Positions 32,838 through 41,813 of a DNA stretch of 64,000 nucleotides are shown piece by piece (the first letter of the stretch is position 1; every line of letters starts with the position of its first letter). A program made the translations under genes and the position numbers. The notes beneath the pieces were generated by a model. The model saw only the letters and a list, made by a program, of their open reading frames with translations. It made no database searches and was not told where the DNA came from. This DNA is from Prosthecobacter gellanilyticus (lineage in GTDB: Bacteria > Verrucomicrobiota > Verrucomicrobiia > Verrucomicrobiales > Verrucomicrobiaceae), in contig NZ_BKAG01000001.1 in the NCBI RefSeq assembly GCF_007992435.1, forward strand, positions 310,001-374,000, read 5' to 3'.

Positions 32838-35600
32838 TTACTTCAGCGTCTCAATGTACAGGATGAGACTCTCAATCTGCGAGTCATTCAAGATGCCGTT
32901 ATAAATCGGCATCCCGGTGTCGAACTTCTCAAAGCCCTTCACCACCTTTGCGCTCGGATTCAGGATCGACTCACGCAGATACGTCGCATCCGCCTTGAAC
33001 TTCCCCTTCGCGCCTTTGGCGATCTCGCGCTCGCTGCCAAACAGACCCTTCCAGCTCGGTCCGACTTTGCCCACCAGACTGCCATCAATGCTGTGACAGG
33101 CCATGCAGCCAAACATCTGGTATAGCCGTGCCCCTTCCTCCGCCGTGGGTTTCACCGCGACAACAGCAGCGGCGGCGCGTGGTGTCAGATCGACCTCAAT
33201 CTTGCCAAAGCCTTCCTTCACGCCATCAAACGGCATGAGCTCCCAAGGCGTGAAATACGCCGTGTTCTCCGCCTTTGATCCATCCACGCTCTTCAGGCCC
33301 CAGCCTAACCGCATTTGATTCACCGCCTTCATCGCGGGAAAGCCCACCAGCACGCTCATGCCATCCTCGCTGAGATAGGCACTGCTCGCCGTCATGAACT
33401 CCTGACCGGCGCTGCCGTCTAACTTTAAGTGCGGACTGCCATATTCCGCCGTGCGCTGGTAGTTCCAGCGCTCCGCGCTGTAGCTCGCGGGATCCGTGGC
33501 CAGCTTTGGATCCAGCTTCGCGTTGAAGCGCATCAGGATGCCCTTGTCCGTCGGCGTCAGATCCTTCAGCAGCACACGCTCCTTGCCCGTCCAGCGCACA
33601 CGCGTGAGACCACTGAGTTTCGTTGCCACCGTGCCCCACACCTGGAAGCCCACCACATAGAGCTGGCCATCCGCCGGATTCACCTGCGCATTCAGCGGCG
33701 GGATCTCCAGATCACGCGTGAAACTCACCACGGTTGTTGTCGGACGATGCGCACCTTCCACTTGCAGCTCAGGAACCTTCATCAGCACACGAAACAACTC
33801 CGGCCGGTGATACCCCACATGAATGAGCTCATCATTCAGCGGCCCCATCTTCGCGCCCACCATCCACGTTTGTGTAGCACCGCTGGGATTCACCGGATGC
33901 GGGATCCAGGTCAGCGGTTCCGTGATCGCCTCAGGATACTTTTCCTTCTTCGCGATCGTCGGAATGTGCCCATAGAAGTGATGCTTCTGGATGAGCTGCA
34001 GCGGTGTCGAAGGCACATAGTTGCCCTGCTGATCACTCGCCGTGACCATGCCCGTCTGCGGATGCACGCCAATGAACGGCTGCCGCAAGCCATAACCAAT
34101 AATGTCGAATGATTTTCCATCCGGCGCGATCTTGATCACCGTGCCATTGTGCTTGCCGCGTGTGGCACCTTCCTGTCCGCCTTTGGAAATGTAGAGCTCA
34201 CCATTCGGCCCCAGCTTCATCGAGTTCGGAAACTCCCGCGTCTCCGCCGTCTGCGCGAAGAGATTGCAGAACATCTCATACCGGTCGCACTCCTTGTCAC
34301 CATTCGTGTCCATCAGCTTCCAGATCCCGCTGCGGTCGAAGACGAACAATTCCTGATCTTTGATTCCTGATTCCTGATTCGCTGGGCGTGCCACGATGCT
34401 CATGGGTTCGTGCAAGCCGCTGGCGAAGCGCTTCCACGTCACCTTCTCCAGATCACCCTTCAGCCCTGAGATCAGCCAAACATCCCCATCAAAAGTCACC
34501 CCGGCCGCATCCCCGTGATCATTGAGAAAGGCAATGTCCGCGAGCCGCACATTCCGCTTCCAAGGATTCGGCACCGGTAGCGGGATGGTATCCACCACGT
34601 AGGCGTCCGTGGATTTGGAGAGCTCGCCCTGGGTGGCGACGACCTCGGTCCAGCGTGGCTTGCCGTCCGCCTCCTTCGCCTCATCACTGACAATCCCCGG
34701 TTTGCCATCCACCAGACTGATATCAAAGATGTGCCCTTCCTCCGAAGGGGGAAGTTCTAGCCAAAAGTAACCATCGGCAGAACGGCGGAGCGTGCCCTTC
34801 GGACCCGAGGTCATGCTGATCTGGAGAGAGCAGAACTCGTCATACTTCGCCAGCAACGGGCCGAGGTTGTTCACCTCAAACTTCTCAGCCGTAAGTTTGC
34901 CCTCTCGATAATCGCGAGTTCTCCCGATGCACATCACCAGCGGTTGCTTGTGGTCGGGCAGCTCCCAGGTCTGACCAAAGAAGCTCGCTTCTGGAAGGCC
35001 CATCACCGTGCACTGAGCTTCGAGACCAAACAGGCGGACACCGATTTCCACGCCACCCTCGAAAGGACGCACGCGAGTAAAACGAACGTCCGCCATCGGC
35101 CCCCTGCCCACCTCCTCCTGGCTCGGCGCAGGCTCACGTGGATCTGTGAAGGTCGGCTTGTCACCCAACTGCCAGCCCGGATACAGACCATTTGCCAGCC
35201 ACACCTTCCCCACCGGCTTTGGCAGATCCTCCTGGCCGTCCTTCGTCTTCTGACCGGCGACATAGTAGGATCCCGTCGCCAGCGCCGTCATGGTGATCGG
35301 CGGCTTGCCCGCCTCGCCCTCCCAGATGCAGGCAATGCGCAGCAGTTCCGTGTCGTAGCAGGCCCACAGATTGTGCCCGAGATTCAGGATCAGCCCACGC
35401 GGTGTCAGGTTGTCCTTCGGAAAACCTTCCCCCAGCTCACGGCAGTCCAGCACACTGCTGAAGAACGGAAAATCCGGCTCCACCCACTCTCCCCACGGCG
35501 AGGGATTCCCCTTGGCGTCGAGATGAGGTGCTGACTGACCTCGTGCTGGAAGGACAGAAAGGACGCAAAGGACAGAAAGTACGGCCGGAACAAAACGCAT
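32838..35600 (-). CDS. Large secreted DUF6797-type protein with C-terminal cytochrome c domain
   Basis: 920 residues. A signal peptide (MRFVPAVLSVLCVLSVLPARG) leads into WVEPDFPFFSSVLDCRELG, the DUF6797-type opening. The middle is a propeller-like region (GNVAFLND-like, LFVFDRSGIWKLMDTNGD, NSMKLGPNGELYISKGG, IKIAPDGKSFDIIGYGLRQP) as in PVC membrane-bound dehydrogenases. The last ~100 residues are a cytochrome c domain with heme motif CMACH near residue 830 and a likely distal Met in FDTGMPIY. Probably a periplasmic electron-transfer or sugar-oxidising protein; substrate unknown. Two low-complexity DNA repeats lie inside the gene, one encoding the signal-peptide core. Confidence 0.85.
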   Translation of the reverse strand: MRFVPAVLSVLCVLSVLPARGQSAPHLDAKGNPSPWGEWVEPDFPFFSSVLDCRELGEGFPKDNLTPRGLILNLGHNLWACYDTELLRIACIWEGEAGKPPITMTALATGSYYVAGQKTKDGQEDLPKPVGKVWLANGLYPGWQLGDKPTFTDPREPAPSQEEVGRGPMADVRFTRVRPFEGGVEIGVRLFGLEAQCTVMGLPEASFFGQTWELPDHKQPLVMCIGRTRDYREGKLTAEKFEVNNLGPLLAKYDEFCSLQISMTSGPKGTLRRSADGYFWLELPPSEEGHIFDISLVDGKPGIVSDEAKEADGKPRWTEVVATQGELSKSTDAYVVDTIPLPVPNPWKRNVRLADIAFLNDHGDAAGVTFDGDVWLISGLKGDLEKVTWKRFASGLHEPMSIVARPANQESGIKDQELFVFDRSGIWKLMDTNGDKECDRYEMFCNLFAQTAETREFPNSMKLGPNGELYISKGGQEGATRGKHNGTVIKIAPDGKSFDIIGYGLRQPFIGVHPQTGMVTASDQQGNYVPSTPLQLIQKHHFYGHIPTIAKKEKYPEAITEPLTWIPHPVNPSGATQTWMVGAKMGPLNDELIHVGYHRPELFRVLMKVPELQVEGAHRPTTTVVSFTRDLEIPPLNAQVNPADGQLYVVGFQVWGTVATKLSGLTRVRWTGKERVLLKDLTPTDKGILMRFNAKLDPKLATDPASYSAERWNYQRTAEYGSPHLKLDGSAGQEFMTASSAYLSEDGMSVLVGFPAMKAVNQMRLGWGLKSVDGSKAENTAYFTPWELMPFDGVKEGFGKIEVDLTPRAAAAVVAVKPTAEEGARLYQMFGCMACHSIDGSLVGKVGPSWKGLFGSEREIAKGAKGKFKADATYLRESILNPSAKVVKGFEKFDTGMPIYNGILNDSQIESLILYIETLK
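34349..34380. repeat. Short direct repeats (CCTGATT) inside a coding region
   Basis: ATTCCTGAT, TTGATTCCTGATTCCTGATTC: three to four copies of a 7-base GATTCCT unit. In the encoded protein this gives NQESGIKDQELF, a polar stretch interrupting an otherwise conserved propeller sequence (ARPA…LFVFDRSG). The frame is preserved. Confidence 0.55.
35550..35583. repeat. 9-bp tandem repeat encoding a signal-peptide core
   Basis: AAGGACAGA, AAGGACGCA, AAGGACAGA, AAGTAC: a 9-base tandem repeat on the plus strand. Read on the minus strand it encodes VLSVLCVLSVL, the hydrophobic core of the signal peptide of the cytochrome protein. Confidence 0.7.
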
Positions 35601-35649
35601 CCCCTGAGAACACCCGAAACCTGCCCTCTCTGTCAATGCCTTGAAACCG

Positions 35650-35886
35650 TTATCGCGAGGAACCCACCACGAACATGAGATAGATGGTGCTCATGATCGC
35701 CGAGAACATGCCCCGAGGCAGGAAGATCAGCATGGCCCAGGCAGCCGCCAGATGACGGGAATGCCTGAGCTGCCAGACGATGAGACCCCAGAGCAGCGCC
35801 ACCAGCCAGCCCCAGCGCCCTGAGAGCAGGCACAGAAAGACGAAGCCCCATCCGCTGATGTCAGCGAACAGGGCTCCAGAAGTCAT
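35650..35886 (-). CDS. Small membrane protein of unknown function
   Basis: 78 residues with three likely membrane segments (SGWGFVFLCLLSG, WLVALLWGLIVWQL, AWAMLIFLPRGMFSAIM) separated by a few Arg/His. No family recognised. It lies 25 bases downstream of the helicase gene on the same strand and 49 bases upstream of the cytochrome gene, so it may ride on the helicase transcript. The hydrophobic pattern and absence of a better frame support it being real. Confidence 0.6.
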   Translation of the reverse strand: MTSGALFADISGWGFVFLCLLSGRWGWLVALLWGLIVWQLRHSRHLAAAWAMLIFLPRGMFSAIMSTIYLMFVVGSSR

Positions 35887-35911
35887 AAGACAAGGAGAGG
35901 GTGGGTATCAA

Positions 35912-37972
35912 TCAATCCCCAGCACCCTGACCGCTGTCCCAGCGACGAGGCTTGAAGCCGCCAGCACCTGGGTTGTTTCCAAAGCGCCTGCCGCCGCCAA
36001 AGCCGCCACCCGCATCGTCACGACGTGGGCCGTAGGGCTTCTTGAAGCCACCACCAGGGCCGCCTTTGAATCCGCCGCCGCCACCACCACCGTAGCCGCC
36101 GCCTGGCTTGCCACCATAGCCACCGCCACCACCGCCGAAGCGTGGTTTGCCACCGTAGCCGCCGCCACCACCACCGCCGTAACCGCCACCCACATCTTCA
36201 CGACGCGGGCCTTCGTCACGTGCCGGGCCTTCATCACGACGAGGAGGGCGTGGGGCCCAGTTGGCTGCGCCAGCGCTGCCTTCACGATCGGCCATGTCCA
36301 TCCGCACGTCACGACCACGGAAGGTCGCGCCTTCGATGCTCGTCAGCACGGCCGGAGCCAGTGCCTCAGGGATCTCCACGAAGCTGCACTTCGGCAGCAC
36401 ATCGATGCTGCCAATGCTGCCCGCCGGGATCTGGCAGGTGTTGTAAATGATGCCGGCGATGTCGCCTGGGCGGGCATTGTCCATGCCGCCGATGTTGATG
36501 AAGAGGCGCTTCATGCCTTCAGCCGCCGGACGCGGGCCTGCAGGACCTGGGCGGGCGGGGCGGGGCGCGCCATCACCGCCTTGCTGGGCGCCTTCAGCAC
36601 CACCTTCACGCGGAACGAATTCGCGCTGCGGGCGGTCTTTCTTCGCGGAAGCACGGTCTTCCATGATCTGCTCACCTTCACGGGAGCCTTCCTTCATCCA
36701 CAGATCCAGCAGGGCGCTGACCACATCCGTCATGTCAAAACCCGCGTCCAGCAGGCGCTGGGTGGTGTGTTCATGCTTCGTGTAGGTGCCGGCTTCCAGC
36801 GTGGCCTTGAGCTTCTCAAAGCTCTGGTCCACGAGCTTCGTCTCCACCTCTTCCTGGGATGGCACCTTCGTGCGGTCCACCTTCGCATTCGTGAAGCGCT
36901 GGATGCGCTGCATGAGGTAGATCTCACGGCCTGCCACTAGGCTCACTGCGGTGCCCTTGCGTCCCGCACGGCCTGTGCGTCCGATACGGTGCACATAGTC
37001 TTCCGTGTCATACGGCAGCTCATAGTTCACGATGAGGTCGATGTCGTTCACGTCGAGACCACGTGCGGCCACGTCCGTGGCCACCAGCACTTCCACGTTG
37101 CCGCTGCGGAAGTTCCGCATCACGCGCTCACGCATCATCTGGTTCAAATCACCATGCAGACGGTCAGCGGCATAACCACGGGCCATGAGGGAGTCCACCA
37201 CATCATCCACCGCCTTCTTCGTGTTCGCGAAAACGATGGTTAGGCGCGGGTCTTCCAGGTCCAGCACGCGGCAGAGCACTTCCGTTTTGCTGCGGCCCTG
37301 CACTTCATAGTAGCGCTGCTCGATCGTCGGCACCGTCAGCGCCTTCTGCTGGATCGTGATCGTTGCCGCGTTGTTCGTGTACCGGTCGATCAGGCGGCGG
37401 ATGCGTGGGTCAAAGGTGGCGGAGAAGAAGATCGTCTGGCGCTCCTTCGGCAGAGATTCCATCAGCTTCTCGATGTCTTCGGCGAAGCCCATGTCGAGCA
37501 TCTCGTCCGCTTCATCAAAGACCAGCACTTTCAGGCCGTCGAGGCGCAGGGTGCCACGGTCCACGAAGTCCTGGATACGGCCCGGAGTGCCGACCACGAT
37601 CTGGGATCCGGCCTGCAGGGCGCGGATCTGGCGGTCATACGAGGCGCCGCCGTAGACCGGCGTGGCGCGCAGACCTTCTTTAAAGCTCACCACCTTGTGG
37701 ATTTCCGCGCAGACCTGCATGGCCAGTTCACGGGTGGGGCACAGGATCAGCACCTGCGTGCGGCGGTCTGTGGGATCAGCGAGCTGGATGGCGGGCAGGC
37801 CAAAAGCCAGCGTTTTGCCGGAGCCGGTCTGGCTCTGGCCCACCACGTCACGGCCGGTCAGGGCCACGGGGATGGCCTCCGCCTGGATGGGGGAGGGTTG
37901 TTCGAAGCCCTGGGCCTGGATGGCCGCGAGCAGTTCAGGGGAGAGGCCGAGATCGGCGAATGTCTTTTCCAT
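35912..37972 (-). CDS. DEAD-box RNA helicase with DbpA-type RNA-binding domain and glycine-rich tail
   Basis: 686 residues. Two RecA-like domains carry Q-motif GFEQPSPIQ, Walker A SQTGSGKT (47-54), PTREL, TPGR, DEAD (153-156), SAT (184-186), LIVNYELP and HRIGRTGRAG. A linker rich in Glu/Arg/Pro/Ala leads to a DbpA-type RRM (MKRLFINIGGMDNARPGDIA). The final ~90 residues are glycine-rich with GYGGGGGGG and FGGGGGG runs plus Arg/Lys, an RNA-chaperone-like tail. Likely roles are ribosome assembly or mRNA structure resolution, perhaps at low temperature. The start ATG at 37972 matches the family (MEKTFADLGL); an in-frame start at 38077 adds nothing protein-like. Confidence 0.95.
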   Translation of the reverse strand: MEKTFADLGLSPELLAAIQAQGFEQPSPIQAEAIPVALTGRDVVGQSQTGSGKTLAFGLPAIQLADPTDRRTQVLILCPTRELAMQVCAEIHKVVSFKEGLRATPVYGGASYDRQIRALQAGSQIVVGTPGRIQDFVDRGTLRLDGLKVLVFDEADEMLDMGFAEDIEKLMESLPKERQTIFFSATFDPRIRRLIDRYTNNAATITIQQKALTVPTIEQRYYEVQGRSKTEVLCRVLDLEDPRLTIVFANTKKAVDDVVDSLMARGYAADRLHGDLNQMMRERVMRNFRSGNVEVLVATDVAARGLDVNDIDLIVNYELPYDTEDYVHRIGRTGRAGRKGTAVSLVAGREIYLMQRIQRFTNAKVDRTKVPSQEEVETKLVDQSFEKLKATLEAGTYTKHEHTTQRLLDAGFDMTDVVSALLDLWMKEGSREGEQIMEDRASAKKDRPQREFVPREGGAEGAQQGGDGAPRPARPGPAGPRPAAEGMKRLFINIGGMDNARPGDIAGIIYNTCQIPAGSIGSIDVLPKCSFVEIPEALAPAVLTSIEGATFRGRDVRMDMADREGSAGAANWAPRPPRRDEGPARDEGPRREDVGGGYGGGGGGGYGGKPRFGGGGGGYGGKPGGGYGGGGGGGFKGGPGGGFKKPYGPRRDDAGGGFGGGRRFGNNPGAGGFKPRRWDSGQGAGD

Positions 37973-38277
37973 GTAGTGTCCTTGTCTAAAAACCGGCAGA
38001 AAGGCTCCAGTGAATGGGCAACCCGTCCGCCGTAAAAGCGTCCTGCACGCAGCGGGACGGGGACACCGCCAAACCATGGCGGGCTACAAGGCAAACATCG
38101 GCCCCAAAAGGGTAGAAGCCGGAAAAACCGGTCGCGATATTCCCACACATCCTCATAAAAGCAAGCCCGCAATTGTCCGGCGGCCTTCCACGCGGCTTCC
38201 ACAGGTGTTGTTAGACTGAACAGCAGCGGAAGGAGTGAGGGTCCGAAAAGCGTTATCTCTCCCCTGACCTGCCCCAG
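37973..38277. other. 305-base intergenic region between divergent genes
   Basis: No gene seen. It must hold the promoters of the helicase (minus) and of the DUF1549/DUF1553 gene (plus). A long helicase 5' leader is possible, as for cold-shock helicases, but I could not assign promoter boxes or a riboswitch. A short plus-strand reading frame at 38010-38219 lacks protein-like composition and was not called. Confidence 0.5.
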
Positions 38278-41200
38278 ATGTCTCCCCACCGCCCAACGCT
38301 CATCTTCCTCCTGACCGCTGCCACCCTGGCAACAGTGCCAGCCTCAGCCCAGGACAAGCCAACCTTCAACCGTGACATCCGGCCCATCCTCTCTGAAAAC
38401 TGCTTCGCCTGCCACGGCTTCGACTCCAAAAAGCGCGAGGCCGATCTCCGTCTCGACACCCCCGAAGGCGCCTTCACAGAAACCGACGGCATCTTCCCCA
38501 TCAAACCTGGCGACCTAACCAAAAGCGAGGTCTGGCAGCGCATCATCACCACGGATGAGGACGACCTCATGCCGCCGAAGGACTCGCACAAAAAGCTCAC
38601 CCAGGCCCAGAAGGACACCCTCAAGCGCTGGATCGAGCAAGGCGCCACCTACCAGAAGCACTGGGCCTTCGAGTCCCCTGCCCTGCCCCCGATTCCATCG
38701 GCACAAGCCCCGTCAAACTCGCCCATCGATGCCTTCCTCGCCGCTCGCCAAAATCAGGACCGCCTGAACTTCGCCGACGAAGCCCCCAAGGAAACCCTCA
38801 TCCGCCGCGTCGCCTTCACCCTCACCGGCCTGCCGCCCACTCTCGCCGAGGTCGATGCCTTCCTCAAAGACACCTCACCGAAAGCTTATGAAGCCATGGT
38901 CGACCGCTACATGCAGTCCCCACGCTATGGCGAGGAGATGGCGAAGCACTGGCTGGACGTCGCACGTTATGCCGACACCCACGGCCTGCATCTCGACAAC
39001 GAACGCACCATGTGGGCCTATCGCGACTGGGTCGTGCGTGCCTTCAATGCGAACCTGCCCTTCGATCAATTCACCGTCTGGCAGCTTGCCGGTGACTTGC
39101 TGCCGAATGCCACGACCGATCAAATCACCGCCACCGGCTTCTCCCGCTGCAACGTCACCACCAGCGAGGGCGGTGCCATTGATGAAGAGTATCGTCATCT
39201 CTATGCGATTGATCGTGCCTCCACACTCACCACCGCCTGGATGGGCCTAACCGGAGGTTGTGCGCAGTGTCATGATCATAAATACGATCCTCTGACTACC
39301 GCTGAGTTCTACTCGCTCTACGCCTTCTTCTACAGCGGCGCCGATCCCGCGATGGACAAGAACATCGCCACCACGGAACCCTTCCAAAGACTGCCGAAGG
39401 ACAACCAGCAAAAGACGCTGGAAGCCGCCATCCAGGCTGAAGCAGAGGCCTTGAAGGCTCTCGATGCCTCCGCGCAAAACGTCGCCTACGCCGATCCCGC
39501 CACGCTCAAGCCAGCCCCTGAGCCGCAACCCTCCACGCAGGTCCTTTTTGACGATGCCTTCCCCATCGGCACTGACGTGCGCAACACCTCCCGCAACCCC
39601 AGCGCCTGGGTCTCTGCACCCGACTACGGCACCAAGTCCGGCAGCCGCGTGCTCACCCACACCGGCGGCCAGTTGATGGAAGACGTGATCACCCTGGCCC
39701 TCACACCGCTGACCGTGCCCGAGTCCCCGCGCATCAGCGTCTGGGCACGCACAGATCCGCAGAGCCCGCCGCGTGTGCTCAGCATCGTCAGCGGCGGTCG
39801 CCGCGTGTTTTGGGGCGAAGAAAATGCCCTCGCAGACATCCCTGCCGGCCCCATCACCCAGGTGACTCATGCCGGACCTCTGCCAAAACCCGGCACCTGG
39901 ACGCAGCTCAGCTTCGACCCCTCCGTTCTTGAACTTAAAGTTGGTTCGCGCATCAGCACTCTCTCCATCCAGCAGTATGGCGGCATCGTCGCCTGGGACC
40001 TGTGCACACTCACGGGCAATCTACGAAAGTCGGAAGACACTCTCGCCTCCTTCAGCCTCTGGTGGAAAGCCGTGAGCAGCGGCAAGAAAGTCTCAGCCGA
40101 TGTGCCCGCTGACCTGCTCAAGCCCCTGACCACCGATCCAGCCAAGCACACCAAGCTCCATATTGCCGATGTGCGGGCCAAAGCACCGAAACCCGCCGCC
40201 CCGCTGACTCCGGAGGAAGAAGCCAAGGCTGTAGCAGCCGCCAAGCGCGAAGCCCAGCCCACGATCGACAAAGAGCGTGAGGCACTACTGGGCTTCTACC
40301 TCGCCCGCATTGCACATCCAGCGAATGAGGACATCGCCACCAAGCGCAAAACCTGGGAAGCCGCGAAGGTCGCACGCTCCACCGCAGACTATGCCATCTC
40401 CGGCACCTTCGTCTTTCGTGACATGGAGACTCCACGCGAAACCTTCGTTGCCATGCGCGGTCAGTATAATAAGTTAGGCGATAAAGTCGTCCCCTCCACA
40501 CCCGCCTTCCTGCCCAAGCTCGCTCAAAGCACCGAAAGAGCTTCACGCCTTGATCTCGCCAAGTGGCTCGTGGCACCCGAGCATCCTCTCACCTCACGCG
40601 TGACCGTGAACCGCTTCTGGCAGCAGATTTTTGGCATCGGCCTCGTGAAGACCAGTCATGATTTTGGCTCGCAGAGCGAACCCCCGAGCCACGCCGAGCT
40701 GCTCGACTACCTCGCCGTCAGTTTCCAAAAGAGCGGTTGGGACATCAAAAGGCTCATCAAAGAGCTCCTCATGACCCAAGCCTTCCGCCAGGACTGTAAA
40801 ACGAGTTTTCCAACTCGTTCCGGTAGCGGTTCAGACAACGGGTTGGAAAACCCGTTCTACACCGACCCCGAAAACCGCCTGCTCGCACGTGGCCCGCGCA
40901 TCCGTCTGGATGCCGAGCAGATCCGTGACAACGCGCTCTTCGTTAGCGGCCTCATCAACCTTGAAGTCGGTGGCCGCGGCGTGCGCACCTATCAGCCGCC
41001 AAACATCTGGGAACCCGTGGGTTATGGCGATAGCAACACCCGCTACTACCTCCAGGATCACGGCCCGTCGCTCTATCGCCGCAGCCTCTACAGCTTCCTG
41101 AAGCGCACCGCCCCACCGCCCTTCATGAGCAATTTTGACGCACCGAACCGCGAGCAAAGCTGCACCCGCCGCGAGCGCAGCAACACCCCCTTGCAGGCCC

Positions 41201-41532
41201 TTCAGCTCATGAACGACGTGCAGCATTTTGAAGCCGCCCGTGCCTTGGCTGAGCGCACGCTCCAAGAAGGTGGCAAAGACGACGCCGCACGCTTGAACTG
41301 GCTCTTCCGCACGGTCCTCAGCCGTGATCCCGATGCCCAGGAATCCACCATGCTCACCGCCGCCCTCCTCAAGCAGCGCGAACTCTACAAAGCCGACCCC
41401 GCCGCCGCCGAAAAAGCCATCCACACCGGCGAATCCAAGCCCAAAGGCATTGCATCACCCATTGAAACCGCCTCCTGGACCCTCATGGCCAACTTGGTTC
41501 TGAACCTGGATGAGACCGTGATGCGAAACTGA
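38278..41532 (+). CDS. PVC-type DUF1549/DUF1553 protein with cytochrome c motif
   Basis: 1084 residues. Signal peptide (residues 1-25), then a planctomycete-type cytochrome C domain with heme motif CFACH at 42-46. Next come the DUF1549 domain (LIRRVAFTLTGLPPTLAEVDAFL…WLDVARYADTHG), a second CAQCH motif near residue 328, a beta-sandwich concanavalin-like insertion, and the C-terminal DUF1553 domain (LTSRVTVNRFWQQIFGIGLVKTSHDFG…LLARGPRIRLDAEQIRDNAL). Function unknown; often linked to polysaccharide utilisation. Two oddities: no DUF1501 partner gene follows, and a 67-base palindrome at 40795-40861 adds about 22 residues to the DUF1553 domain without breaking the frame. Confidence 0.9.
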   Translation: MSPHRPTLIFLLTAATLATVPASAQDKPTFNRDIRPILSENCFACHGFDSKKREADLRLDTPEGAFTETDGIFPIKPGDLTKSEVWQRIITTDEDDLMPPKDSHKKLTQAQKDTLKRWIEQGATYQKHWAFESPALPPIPSAQAPSNSPIDAFLAARQNQDRLNFADEAPKETLIRRVAFTLTGLPPTLAEVDAFLKDTSPKAYEAMVDRYMQSPRYGEEMAKHWLDVARYADTHGLHLDNERTMWAYRDWVVRAFNANLPFDQFTVWQLAGDLLPNATTDQITATGFSRCNVTTSEGGAIDEEYRHLYAIDRASTLTTAWMGLTGGCAQCHDHKYDPLTTAEFYSLYAFFYSGADPAMDKNIATTEPFQRLPKDNQQKTLEAAIQAEAEALKALDASAQNVAYADPATLKPAPEPQPSTQVLFDDAFPIGTDVRNTSRNPSAWVSAPDYGTKSGSRVLTHTGGQLMEDVITLALTPLTVPESPRISVWARTDPQSPPRVLSIVSGGRRVFWGEENALADIPAGPITQVTHAGPLPKPGTWTQLSFDPSVLELKVGSRISTLSIQQYGGIVAWDLCTLTGNLRKSEDTLASFSLWWKAVSSGKKVSADVPADLLKPLTTDPAKHTKLHIADVRAKAPKPAAPLTPEEEAKAVAAAKREAQPTIDKEREALLGFYLARIAHPANEDIATKRKTWEAAKVARSTADYAISGTFVFRDMETPRETFVAMRGQYNKLGDKVVPSTPAFLPKLAQSTERASRLDLAKWLVAPEHPLTSRVTVNRFWQQIFGIGLVKTSHDFGSQSEPPSHAELLDYLAVSFQKSGWDIKRLIKELLMTQAFRQDCKTSFPTRSGSGSDNGLENPFYTDPENRLLARGPRIRLDAEQIRDNALFVSGLINLEVGGRGVRTYQPPNIWEPVGYGDSNTRYYLQDHGPSLYRRSLYSFLKRTAPPPFMSNFDAPNREQSCTRRERSNTPLQALQLMNDVQHFEAARALAERTLQEGGKDDAARLNWLFRTVLSRDPDAQESTMLTAALLKQRELYKADPAAAEKAIHTGESKPKGIASPIETASWTLMANLVLNLDETVMRN
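40795..40861. repeat. Palindromic element inserted in frame in the DUF1553 domain
   Basis: Two 25-base arms, 40795-40819 and 40837-40861, are inverted copies of each other with a few mismatches, around a 17-base spacer. Each arm is itself a smaller palindrome (ACGAGTTTTCCAACTCGT; AACGGGTTGGAAAACCCGTT). The encoded residues (CKTSFPTRSGSG…GLENPFY) interrupt a stretch that in this family normally runs directly from the MTQAFRQ helix to the DPENRLLARGPR motif. Confidence 0.75.
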
Positions 41533-41571
41533 CTGCTCCTGTCACTTCCAACTCACCAGGACTCCCCCACT

Positions 41572-41634
41572 CCACCCCATCGGAATGGGGTGGTACGACT
41601 GCTCCCCACGTACAACCCCATTCCAATGGGGTTG
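41572..41634. repeat. Doublet of GGGGT/ACCCC palindromes (BIME-like)
   Basis: Two palindromes 19 bases apart in the 281-base gap downstream of the DUF1553 gene. The first has 9-base arms (CCACCCCAT/ATGGGGTGG, 41572-41593) and a 4-base loop; the second has 10-base arms (CAACCCCATT/AATGGGGTTG, 41613-41634) and a 2-base loop. The repeated unit, doublet layout and lack of a U-tract suit a REP/BIME-like family. Confidence 0.65.
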
Positions 41635-41813
41635 CATCCCGATCTTCCCTAGAGTCCGCAGAACTCAAGGTCATCCACGATGAAGCTTCCAGAAAAATCA
41701 TCCTGCCCCTAATCATCCTGTCTGGTTTAAGGCTCTGTTATTCTCCCAAGATTGACAACACCCCGCCTGTCCGCTTGAACCTTCACCTACTCTTGTTTGT
41801 CATCACCCCCCGC

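Noticed and set aside
38010-38219. Small plus-strand reading frame between the helicase and the DUF1553 gene
   Set aside because: Composition not protein-like, no ribosome binding site, and it probably lies within the helicase leader on the other strand.
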